Shown here: piece after piece, positions 40,582 through 48,306 of the stretch
Layout of the letters: each line of letters begins with the position of its first letter
Numbering within the stretch: position 1 is the stretch's first letter
Assembly: GCA_900553015.1 (NCBI GenBank)
Contig: USBY01000006.1
Coordinates: 1-64,000 of the forward strand
Direction of reading: 5' to 3'
Length of the DNA: 64,000 nucleotides
Origin: an uncultured Clostridium sp.
GTDB lineage: Bacteria; Bacillota; Clostridia; TANB77; CAG-508
Program-made: the position numbers and the translations under genes
The notes under the pieces: model-generated
Database searches by the model: none
What the model saw: the letters and a program-made list of their open reading frames with translations, nothing else
What the model was told of the DNA's origin: nothing

Positions 40582-41610
40582 ATGAGAAAGAATCAAGTTA
40601 CATCCAAAAGTGCTGATTTTAAAATAATCGCTGTAGATGATGAACAAGGAATTTTAGATTCATTATCTATATTTATGAAAAGATCTGGCTATGATTTCGT
40701 TGGCATAACAGATCCTATAGAAGCTATAAATCGCGTAAAAACAGAACATTTTGATTTAATGGTACTAGATTTTATTATGGACCCAATTCATGGTGACAAA
40801 GTTGTCGAAGAAATTAGAAAATTTAATAAAGATTTATATATTCTTCTTTTAACTGGTCACAAAGATTTGGCTCCACCACTAGAAACTATTCACGAACTTG
40901 ATATTCAAGGATATTGCGAAAAAAGTGATAAGTTTGACCAATTATTATTATTAATAGAATCTGGATTAAAATCTGTAAATCAAATGAGAACAATTACTAA
41001 AATGAATGAGAATCTAGAAAAGTCTTATATGGATAGTATAGAGATTTTAAGACATACTGTAGAAGCTAAAGACCCTTATACTAGAGGACATTCAGATAGG
41101 GTTTCTGAATACGCAGTTCTATTAGGGAAAAAACTTAAATTACCTAACGAAGACATTGAAAAATTAAAAATCGGTGGTCTTTTTCATGATATAGGAAAAA
41201 TTGGTATTCCAGACAGCATCCTTCTAAAAGAATCTAAATTAACAGATGAGGAATATTTAAAAATCAAAGAGCATCCAGTAATTGGATATAATATTTTAGA
41301 AAATGCTGACATGTTCAAAAATATTCTAGATATCATAAAATATCATCACGAAAGATTTGACGGAAATGGATACCCAGAAAAATTAGCAGGAACAAATATC
41401 CCTTATCTTGCTAGAATCACTTCTATAGTTGATAGTTTTGATGCTATGACATCTAGAAGAAGTTATAGAGATTCTTTACCAATGGACGTTGTAAAATCTG
41501 AAATATTACAAAATTTTGGTTCTCAGTTTGACCCAGAAATAGGTATAGTTTTCCTAGATATTTTAGATAATGATTTTAATTCTATTAAACAAATACAAGA
41601 AAAGTACTAA
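40582..41610 (+). CDS. Response regulator with HD-GYP c-di-GMP phosphodiesterase domain
   Basis: A 342-residue protein. The N-terminal receiver (residues 10-130) has the acidic pair DDE, the phospho-acceptor Asp in LMVLDFIMDP near residue 61, and the Lys in YCEKSD. The C-terminal HD-GYP domain (150-340) has GHSDRVSEYA, LFHDIGKIGIPD, and HHERFDGNGYP with the GYP signature. All metal ligands look present, so c-di-GMP hydrolysis is likely. There is no DNA-binding domain. It sits just after the kinase terminator on the same strand and is the only receiver in the window, so it is the probable partner of that kinase (inference). Ribosome site AGGAGG. Confidence 0.93.
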   Translation: MRKNQVTSKSADFKIIAVDDEQGILDSLSIFMKRSGYDFVGITDPIEAINRVKTEHFDLMVLDFIMDPIHGDKVVEEIRKFNKDLYILLLTGHKDLAPPLETIHELDIQGYCEKSDKFDQLLLLIESGLKSVNQMRTITKMNENLEKSYMDSIEILRHTVEAKDPYTRGHSDRVSEYAVLLGKKLKLPNEDIEKLKIGGLFHDIGKIGIPDSILLKESKLTDEEYLKIKEHPVIGYNILENADMFKNILDIIKYHHERFDGNGYPEKLAGTNIPYLARITSIVDSFDAMTSRRSYRDSLPMDVVKSEILQNFGSQFDPEIGIVFLDILDNDFNSIKQIQEKY

Positions 41611-41654
41611 CTTTATTTGTATTTAATATAATTAATTAAGGAGGGGATTTAAAA

Positions 41655-42593
41655 ATGGTTTTAACTGCTTCAGAAACAAGAAAGCAAGCCAGAGAGTCTT
41701 TAAAAGGTAAATGGGGAACTGTAGTTTTAATTACATTAATATTTGTAGCATATGCTTTTATAGTTGGATTACTTTCTTCTATTCCTTTTTTAGGATTTTT
41801 AATTTCTATTGCAGCTATTGTCATTGATATTCCAATACTATATGGTTTTATGATGACTATGATGAAATTAAAAAGAGGAGAAAATGTAGGATATTTTGAT
41901 TTCTTCAAAGATGGGTTTGCTAATTTTAAAAGAGCATGGTGCGTTACAGGAAGATTACTTTTAAAAATGATTGCTCCATTAATATTAATAATAGTTGCAA
42001 TTGTTATAATGATCGTTTCTGTTATTGCATCTTTAGCAACTGCATTTGCAGTAGGAATAAGCTCTTCTACTTCTGTTTTAGGTGGTGCTCTAGTTGGTGC
42101 TAGTGCTTTAACAATAGTAGCTTATATTGTAATACTTGCTGCATACATATGGCTTTTTATAAAGTCATTATCATATGGTTTAGGTATGTATCTTGCAATT
42201 GATAATCCAAATATGAAACCACTTGATTGTGTTAACAAAAGTAAAGAACTTATGGATGGAAATAAAGGTCGTTTATTCTGCCTATATCTTTCATTTATTG
42301 GATGGATTGCTCTAGCTGCTGTATTATCTTTAATACCTTTTGTTGGATGGATAGCAACATTAGCTGGAACTTTACTATTAGCACCATATATTGAATTTGC
42401 AGCAATAATATTCTATGAGAACAGAGCTGGTATAGATTTTTCTGCTACAGTTGCTGAAGGTACTGTATCTTCAGAAGAAAACACAGAAGGAAATACACCA
42501 AAAACAAATGAAATAAAAGAACAATCTGGTTCTCAAGATGTAAAAGCAGAAATCGTAGATATACCAAATTTAGACCAAAATAAAGATGAATAA
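41655..42593 (+). CDS. DUF975 family integral membrane protein
   Basis: A 312-residue protein. ASETRKQARESLKGKWGTVV at the start is typical of DUF975. About six membrane helices follow (residues 24-56, 96-145, 150-180, 215-260). The C-terminal tail of ~45 residues is soluble, rich in Glu, Asn and Thr. The function of DUF975 proteins is not established. Strong ribosome site GGAGGGG at 41640-41646. Ends before a terminator made from the GGGACGTTC repeat. Confidence 0.85.
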   Translation: MVLTASETRKQARESLKGKWGTVVLITLIFVAYAFIVGLLSSIPFLGFLISIAAIVIDIPILYGFMMTMMKLKRGENVGYFDFFKDGFANFKRAWCVTGRLLLKMIAPLILIIVAIVIMIVSVIASLATAFAVGISSSTSVLGGALVGASALTIVAYIVILAAYIWLFIKSLSYGLGMYLAIDNPNMKPLDCVNKSKELMDGNKGRLFCLYLSFIGWIALAAVLSLIPFVGWIATLAGTLLLAPYIEFAAIIFYENRAGIDFSATVAEGTVSSEENTEGNTPKTNEIKEQSGSQDVKAEIVDIPNLDQNKDE

Positions 42594-42602
42594 TCGTTTT
42601 TT

Positions 42603-42664
42603 GGAACGTCCCTCGGGATTTGGGGACGTTCTTTTTTCCCTTTTAGGGATTTGGGGACGTTCCT
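42603..42664 (+). repeat. Dispersed GGGACGTTC repeat, three copies, doubling as a terminator
   Basis: GGAACGTCCC (inverted), then two direct copies GGGATTTGGGGACGTTC at 42615-42631 and 42646-42662. The first inverted pair forms a 9-bp stem followed by TTTTTT at 42632-42637, an intrinsic terminator for the DUF975 gene. Confidence 0.75.
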
Positions 42665-42697
42665 CAAATCCCGATTTTTTATTTATAATTCTAAAGC

Positions 42698-42735
42698 AAA
42701 AACTTCTTATACATATTGTATAAGAAGTTTTTTAT
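42698..42735. terminator. Bidirectional terminator between DUF975 and tex genes
   Basis: AAAAACTTCTTATAC, loop, GTATAAGAAGTTTTTT. The minus-strand reading ends the tex operon. Confidence 0.8.
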
Positions 42736-42746
42736 CTTCTATATAA

Positions 42747-44900
42747 TTACCCTATTTTCATAGAAAGCTTTACTTTTTGTCTATCATTATCTATTCCAAT
42801 AACTTTTACTTTTACAATATCTCCAACAGAAACTATATCTGATGGATTTTTAACAAATTTTTCGCTCATCTCTGATATGTGGACAAGTCCATCATGTTTT
42901 ACACCAATATCCACAAATGCTCCAAAGTCAATTACATTTCTAACAGTACCTGTTAATATCATACCTTCTTTTAGGTCTTCAAATTTTAAAACATCTTGTC
43001 TTAATATTGGTTTTGGCATGTCTTCTCTAGGATCCCTACCAGGTTTAGACAACTCATCTATTATATCTTTTAATGTCATCTCACCTACATTTAGAGCTTT
43101 TGCTGTTTCGGTTAAATTTATACTTCCTAATTTTTTTCTAAGCTCTATTAATTTATCCTTATCTTTTAAATCCTCTGTTCCATAGCCTAAAGTTTTTAAC
43201 AATTCTTCTGCTATTTCGTAGCTTTCAGGGTGTACTGCTGTATTTTCTAATGGGTTTGTTCCATCAGGAATTCTAATAAATCCAGCACATTGTTCAAAAG
43301 CAACTTTACCTAATTTAGGAACTTTAAGTAATTCTTTTCTAGTTTTTAACTTTCCGTTTTCATCTCTGTATTTTACTATGTTTTTAGCTATAGTTTTATT
43401 TATTCCTGAAACATATGAAAGAAGTGATGGTGTCGCAGTATTTACATCTACTCCAACCTTATTAACACTATCTTCTACAACTCCTGCTAAGCTTTCTTCC
43501 AATTTCTTTTGATTTACATCATGTTGATATTGACCTACACCTATAGATTTAGGGTCAATTTTAACGAATTCTGCAAGAGGATCTTGAAGTCTTCTAGCTA
43601 TAGATATTGCACCTCTTATAGAAACATTTATATCTGGATACTCCTCTGTTGCAAGTTTTGATGCAGAATATACAGATGCTCCAGCTTCACTTACTATAGT
43701 ATATAAAACTTCGTGGTCACATTTCTTTATCATTTCTGATACAAACATTTCTGATTCTCTTGAAGCTGTTCCATTTCCTATCGCAATCATATCTACATGA
43801 TCTTTATTAATTAATCTTACTAATTCCTTTTCTGCTCCCTCCACATCATTTTGTGGCTCTGTTGGGTATACTGTTGTAATATCTAAAACCTTACCTGTTT
43901 CATCTATTATTGCAATTTTACAACCTGTTCTATATGCTGGGTCAAATCCCATAACTGTTATCCCCTTTATTGGAGCTCCTAATAGTAATTGTTTTGCATT
44001 TTTACCAAATACTTTTATTGCTTGCTCTTCTGCTTTTTCTGTTAAATCTGATCTTATTTCTCTATCAATAGATGGTTCTATTAATCTTTTAAAACTATCT
44101 TGAATAGTATCTTTTAAATATTGCGTAAACTGTGTTTCGCCTTTAATTATATCTTTTTCTATTTTTTCTAATATTTTATCTTCTTCTTTTTCTATCTTAA
44201 CTTTTAGGAATTCTTCTTTTTCTCCTCTGTTTATTGCAAGAATTCTATGACTTGGTATTTTATTTACATTTTCACTGTAATCATAATACATTTCATAAGC
44301 AGATTTTTCTTCTGGCTTTGTAGCAGTAGTCTTTATAACTCCTTTTGAATATATTATTTGTTTAATTAGCTTTCTATATTCTGGATTATCAGATATCATC
44401 TCTGCAATAATATCTAATGCTCCCTGTATTGCCTCTTCTACAGTTTTTACTTCTTTTTCTTCATTTATATATTCAGCTGCTATTTCTTGTATATTTTTTG
44501 TCTCTTCTTGAGCCAAAATAATTTCTGCAAGTGGTTCTAAACCTTTTGCTTTTGCTACAGTTGCTCTTGTCTTTTTCTTTTGCTTATATGGTCTATAGAT
44601 ATCTTCTACTTCTGCAAGTGTTATAGCATTCTCTAAATCTTTTACTATCTCTTCTGTTAATTTTCCTTGCTCCTCTATAGAATTTGTAACCTCTTCTTTT
44701 CTCTTTTCTAAATTTCTTAAATAATTTAATCTTTCTCCAAAAGTTCTTAAAACTTCGTCAGAAAGCCCTCCTGTTACTTCTTTCCTATATCTAGCAATAA
44801 AAGGAATTGTGTTTCCTTCATCTATTAGTTTTATTGTATTTTCTACTTGTGATTTTTTTATATTTAATTCAGTTGCTATGATTTGTATAATTTTATCCAT
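42747..44900 (-). CDS. tex: Tex-like RNA-binding protein with S1 domain
   Basis: A 717-residue protein matching Tex across its length. It has an N-terminal helical region (NTIPFIARYRKEVTGGLSDE, LEDIYRPYKQKKKTRATVAK-like), a YqgF/RNase H-like core (GFDPAYRTGCKIAIID), helix-hairpin-helix repeats (LLSYVSGINKTIAKNIVKYR) and a C-terminal S1 domain (VRNVIDFGAFVDIGVKHDGL). Tex binds nucleic acids and affects transcription; its precise role in Clostridia is unclear. It is the last gene of a minus-strand run with the ABC-F, small membrane protein and CorA genes. A GGGACGTTC repeat copy separates it from the ABC-F gene. Confidence 0.95.
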   Translation of the reverse strand: MDKIIQIIATELNIKKSQVENTIKLIDEGNTIPFIARYRKEVTGGLSDEVLRTFGERLNYLRNLEKRKEEVTNSIEEQGKLTEEIVKDLENAITLAEVEDIYRPYKQKKKTRATVAKAKGLEPLAEIILAQEETKNIQEIAAEYINEEKEVKTVEEAIQGALDIIAEMISDNPEYRKLIKQIIYSKGVIKTTATKPEEKSAYEMYYDYSENVNKIPSHRILAINRGEKEEFLKVKIEKEEDKILEKIEKDIIKGETQFTQYLKDTIQDSFKRLIEPSIDREIRSDLTEKAEEQAIKVFGKNAKQLLLGAPIKGITVMGFDPAYRTGCKIAIIDETGKVLDITTVYPTEPQNDVEGAEKELVRLINKDHVDMIAIGNGTASRESEMFVSEMIKKCDHEVLYTIVSEAGASVYSASKLATEEYPDINVSIRGAISIARRLQDPLAEFVKIDPKSIGVGQYQHDVNQKKLEESLAGVVEDSVNKVGVDVNTATPSLLSYVSGINKTIAKNIVKYRDENGKLKTRKELLKVPKLGKVAFEQCAGFIRIPDGTNPLENTAVHPESYEIAEELLKTLGYGTEDLKDKDKLIELRKKLGSINLTETAKALNVGEMTLKDIIDELSKPGRDPREDMPKPILRQDVLKFEDLKEGMILTGTVRNVIDFGAFVDIGVKHDGLVHISEMSEKFVKNPSDIVSVGDIVKVKVIGIDNDRQKVKLSMKIG

Positions 44901-44913
44901 TTTATCTCCCTTC

Positions 44914-44931
44914 GGGATTTAGGGACGTTCC
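44914..44931 (+). repeat. Dispersed GGGATTTAGGGACGTTCC repeat, copy 4
   Basis: GGGATTTAGGGACGTTCC followed by TTTTCCCTTTTCCC, in the 76-bp gap between the ABC-F and tex genes. Confidence 0.7.
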
Positions 44932-44976
44932 TTTTCCCTTTTCCCTTTTGCATTTTTCCTTTTTACTTTTCCTTTT

Positions 44977-46560
44977 CTATTCTAATCCTAAGTATTCATT
45001 GTAAGTACATTCTTTATCTACTACGCTTCCGTCTTTTTTGATGTCTATTATTCTATTTGCTACAGTTTGCATTAATTGATGGTCATGTGATGCAAATATC
45101 ATATTTCCTTTAAATCTTTCCATTCCTTCATTTAATGCAGTAATGCTTTCCATGTCTAAATGGTTTGTTGGTTCATCAAAAATTAAGAAGTTTGCACCTG
45201 ATAACATTAATTTAGATAATACACATCTTACCTTTTCCCCTCCAGATAAAACTTTTACATTTTTTAAAGCTTCATCACCAGAGAATAACATTCTACCTAA
45301 AAAGCTTCTTACATATGTCTCATCTGGATCTTTTGAATATTGTCTTAACCAATCTGTTATACTTAAATCTTGTGTAAATAAGTAGCTATTATCTTTTGGG
45401 AAATATGCTTTAGTTATAGTTGTTCCGAATGATACTTCTCCCTCATCTGGTTCTAATTCTCCTGCTAATATTTGGAACAATGTTGTTCTTGCATTTTCAT
45501 TATCTGCTATTATTGCAATCTTATTATCTGTTTTTACTGTAAAAGATACATTATCTAATACTTTCTCTCCATCTACAGTTTTGCTTAAATTCTTAACTGT
45601 TAAAATATCTTTTCCTGGCTCTCTGTCTGGTTTAAAATCTATATATGGATATCTTCTATTTGATGGTTTTATTTCATCTAATTGGATTTTCTCTAATGAT
45701 TTTTTTCTTGATGTAGCTTGTTTTGATTTAGATGCATTAGCACTAAAACGTGCAATAAATTCTTGTAATTCTTTTATTTTCTCCTCTTTCTTCTTATTTG
45801 CATCTTTCATTTGTTTTAATGCCAATTGGCTAGATTCATACCAGAAATCATAGTTTCCTGGGTATACCTTAATTTTTCCAAAGTCTACATCTGCAATATG
45901 TGTACATACTTTATTTAGGAAATATCTGTCGTGTGATACTACAATTACTGTATTTTCAAAGTTTATTAAGAACTCCTCTAACCATTGAATAGTTTTTAAA
46001 TCCAAATCGTTTGTAGGCTCGTCTAATAATAATATATCTGGATTTCCAAATAAGCTTTGTGCAAGTAATATCTTTACTTTTTCCCTATCTTCAATTTCTT
46101 TCATTTGTTTATAATGATTTTCTGGAGATATTCCTAAATCATTTAATAAAGTAGCTGCATTTGTTTCTGCATTCCAACCATCTAATTCGGCAAATCTCTC
46201 TTCTAATTTTGCAGCTTTCATACCATCTTCTTCTGAAAAATCTTCTTTAGCATATATTTCTTCTTTTTCTTTCATAATGCTATAAAGTTCTTGATTTCCC
46301 ATTATGACAGCATCTAGTACATTATACTCATCATATGCAAAGTGATCTTGCTTTAAAATAGATATTCTTTCTCCCTTATCTACTGTTACATCACCTTTAC
46401 TTGGTTCTAATTCTCCTGAAAGTACTTTTAAAAACGTAGATTTTCCTGCACCATTTGCTCCAATTATTCCATAGCAATTTCCTTTTCCAAACTTAATGTT
46501 TACATCTTCAAATAATATTCTTTTACCAAAACGCACTGTTACACCATTTACAGATAACAT
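44977..46560 (-). CDS. ABC-F family ATPase (translation factor type), degenerate second Walker A
   Basis: A 527-residue soluble protein with two ABC domains and no membrane segments. Domain 1 has an intact Walker A (GANGAGKSTFLK) and Walker B (ILLLDEPTNDLD). Domain 2 has LSGGEKVRC and LIFDEPTNHLD, but its Walker A position reads ADNENARTTLF and lacks the GK. The linker (LKQMKDANKKKEEKIKEL) is the P-site tRNA interaction type. ABC-F proteins act on ribosomes; it resembles the YbiT/YkpA branch. A longer frame begins at 46587, but ATG 46560 (MLSVNGVTVRFGKR) has GGAGGAG seven bases upstream. Confidence 0.93.
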   Translation of the reverse strand: MLSVNGVTVRFGKRILFEDVNIKFGKGNCYGIIGANGAGKSTFLKVLSGELEPSKGDVTVDKGERISILKQDHFAYDEYNVLDAVIMGNQELYSIMKEKEEIYAKEDFSEEDGMKAAKLEERFAELDGWNAETNAATLLNDLGISPENHYKQMKEIEDREKVKILLAQSLFGNPDILLLDEPTNDLDLKTIQWLEEFLINFENTVIVVSHDRYFLNKVCTHIADVDFGKIKVYPGNYDFWYESSQLALKQMKDANKKKEEKIKELQEFIARFSANASKSKQATSRKKSLEKIQLDEIKPSNRRYPYIDFKPDREPGKDILTVKNLSKTVDGEKVLDNVSFTVKTDNKIAIIADNENARTTLFQILAGELEPDEGEVSFGTTITKAYFPKDNSYLFTQDLSITDWLRQYSKDPDETYVRSFLGRMLFSGDEALKNVKVLSGGEKVRCVLSKLMLSGANFLIFDEPTNHLDMESITALNEGMERFKGNMIFASHDHQLMQTVANRIIDIKKDGSVVDKECTYNEYLGLE

Positions 46561-46626
46561 ATTTTCTCCTCCTTTTTTAGCTTGCATTATTATATACTAT
46601 TTATTATAATTTTACAACTTTAGGCT

Positions 46627-47088
46627 TTATTTACCTTCTTCAATTATCGTTTTTCTTTCGTCTTCTATTACTTTTAAAATATGTTCATCATCTGTTTTTA
46701 TCATATCTAGATATTTTAGTGCTTCTTTGTTTTCTCCATTTTTATATGCAGCTGTTGCTAAACTTAAAAAGTATGTATTTTGTATTTCATCACCTACAGG
46801 CTTTTCTTTCATATTTTTTAGTTTATCATAAAATATTTTTGCATTATCTGTTTTTTGATATTCTCTCATTATTTTGTTATATTCTATACAAAACTTACGT
46901 GATGCTAGTTTTTCTATAAATAAAGTTATTACAAAATATAATACGCTAAATAATATTACAAAAACTAATTGTGTAATTATAAATATTTTTATATCTGAAA
47001 TATCAAAATATTTAAAAATAAAAATCACTATAAATTCTAATATTAAAAACACTATTAAATATACTTTATCTAATTTATCATTTTTCAT
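46627..47088 (-). CDS. Small membrane protein with C-terminal helical (TPR-like) domain
   Basis: A 153-residue protein I do not assign to a family. Two membrane helices (VYLIVFLILEFIVIFIFKYF and IFIITQLVFVILFSVLYFVI) are followed by a soluble helical part with YFLSLATAAYKNGENKEALKYLDMI, which looks like a single TPR unit. Ribosome site AAGGAG seven bases before ATG. It lies between corA and the ABC-F gene with short gaps (91 and 66 bp), so probably one operon. Confidence 0.75.
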   Translation of the reverse strand: MKNDKLDKVYLIVFLILEFIVIFIFKYFDISDIKIFIITQLVFVILFSVLYFVITLFIEKLASRKFCIEYNKIMREYQKTDNAKIFYDKLKNMKEKPVGDEIQNTYFLSLATAAYKNGENKEALKYLDMIKTDDEHILKVIEDERKTIIEEGK

Positions 47089-47179
47089 TTGTTTTCTCCT
47101 TCTTTATGTTAGTATTAAATCAATAAAAGCAGATACAAAATTTACTACACTCCTATAAATTTTGTGTCCGCCATTTAAA

Positions 47180-48133
47180 TTAATTCAACATGTCTTTCTT
47201 TTTTAACCATACTACAGAAATTATAGTAAGTAATGTTGCTATAAAAATCATTATCCAAAATCCTAATGTATTCCCCTCAAATGGTAATTTTACATTCATT
47301 CCCCAAAAACTTGCAATCATTGTTGGTACTGCGATTATTATAGTAATTGAAGTTAATGATTTCATAACACCATTTAAGTTGTTTGATATTATAGAAGCAT
47401 ATGCATCCATTGTACCATTTAAGATATCGCTATATACTTTACTCATTTCTATAGCCTGCTTATTTTCTATAATAGCATCTTCTAATATGTCTTCATCTTC
47501 ATCATATAATTTTATATTTTTTATTTTTAAAGTTCTTTCCATAACTGCTTCATTTGATCTTAATGAAGTAGTTATATATACTAAAGATTTCTCCAAACTT
47601 AATAATTTTAAAAGCTCTCTATTTTTCATAGAATTTTTTAATACATTTTCTGCAATTTCTGTTTCTTTATTAATCTTTTTTAGGTATTCTAGATAATCTG
47701 AAGAATTGTTATACATCATTTGTAAAATAAATCTACTCTTTTTATATGTACAAAAACTTTTTACTTTCCCAGTTTCAAACTTTTTTATTAAACTACATTC
47801 TCTTAAAGTTACTGTTATGAAAAAGTCATCTCTTACTACAATCATACCTATAGGCATTGTTGCATACATATATCCACCATTTTGTGATTTCTCAGTAACT
47901 GGTATGTCTATAATGAATAATATTGTGTCATCTTCATCTTCTACGTCGATTCTGGCTTTTTCCTCATTATCTAGTGCGTATCTTATAAAGTCTTCTTTTA
48001 TATTAATATTTTGGCAAACTTCTTTTATTTCTTCTTCCGAAGGATCTACCATATGTATCCATGTTCCTCTTGTATATGTATCTACACTTTCTAATTTATT
48101 TGTTTCCATATTTGTATTATATAGTTTTATCAT
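47180..48133 (-). CDS. corA: CorA-type magnesium/divalent cation transporter
   Basis: A 317-residue protein of usual CorA length. A large N-terminal cytoplasmic domain precedes two C-terminal membrane helices. The GMN signature appears in SFWGMNVKLPFEGN between them, and the C-terminus is basic (WLKKKDMLN). CorA pentamers carry Mg2+ (or Co2+) across the membrane. AGGAGGGG precedes ATG 48133. First gene of the run leading to tex. Confidence 0.93.
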   Translation of the reverse strand: MIKLYNTNMETNKLESVDTYTRGTWIHMVDPSEEEIKEVCQNINIKEDFIRYALDNEEKARIDVEDEDDTILFIIDIPVTEKSQNGGYMYATMPIGMIVVRDDFFITVTLRECSLIKKFETGKVKSFCTYKKSRFILQMMYNNSSDYLEYLKKINKETEIAENVLKNSMKNRELLKLLSLEKSLVYITTSLRSNEAVMERTLKIKNIKLYDEDEDILEDAIIENKQAIEMSKVYSDILNGTMDAYASIISNNLNGVMKSLTSITIIIAVPTMIASFWGMNVKLPFEGNTLGFWIMIFIATLLTIISVVWLKKKDMLN

Positions 48134-48184
48134 ATTATAAACCCCTCCTACTCTTTTTATTTTGTTTGCCTTGTGAATTTAAAA

Positions 48185-48216
48185 AGGGATTTTAAGCAAC
48201 GTCCCTAAATCCCCCC
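48185..48216 (-). repeat. Dispersed GGGACGTTGC repeat, copy 5
   Basis: Minus strand GGGGGGATTTAGGGACGTTG then CTTAAAATCCC, a diverged copy upstream of corA. Confidence 0.55.
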
Positions 48217-48226
48217 TCTGTTAAAT

Positions 48227-48254
48227 ATAGGAGCTTTAATACTAAAGCTCCTAT
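48227..48254 (-). terminator. Terminator hairpin after the second giant surface operon
   Basis: ATAGGAGCTTTA, loop GTAT on the minus strand, TAAAGCTCCTAT, then TTAAC. The 12-bp stem is perfect, but the T-run is weak. Confidence 0.6.
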
Positions 48255-48306
48255 AAAACTCCTATTATTAAGTTTACATATTTTTTATTTTTTTGTCAAG
48301 TTCTTA

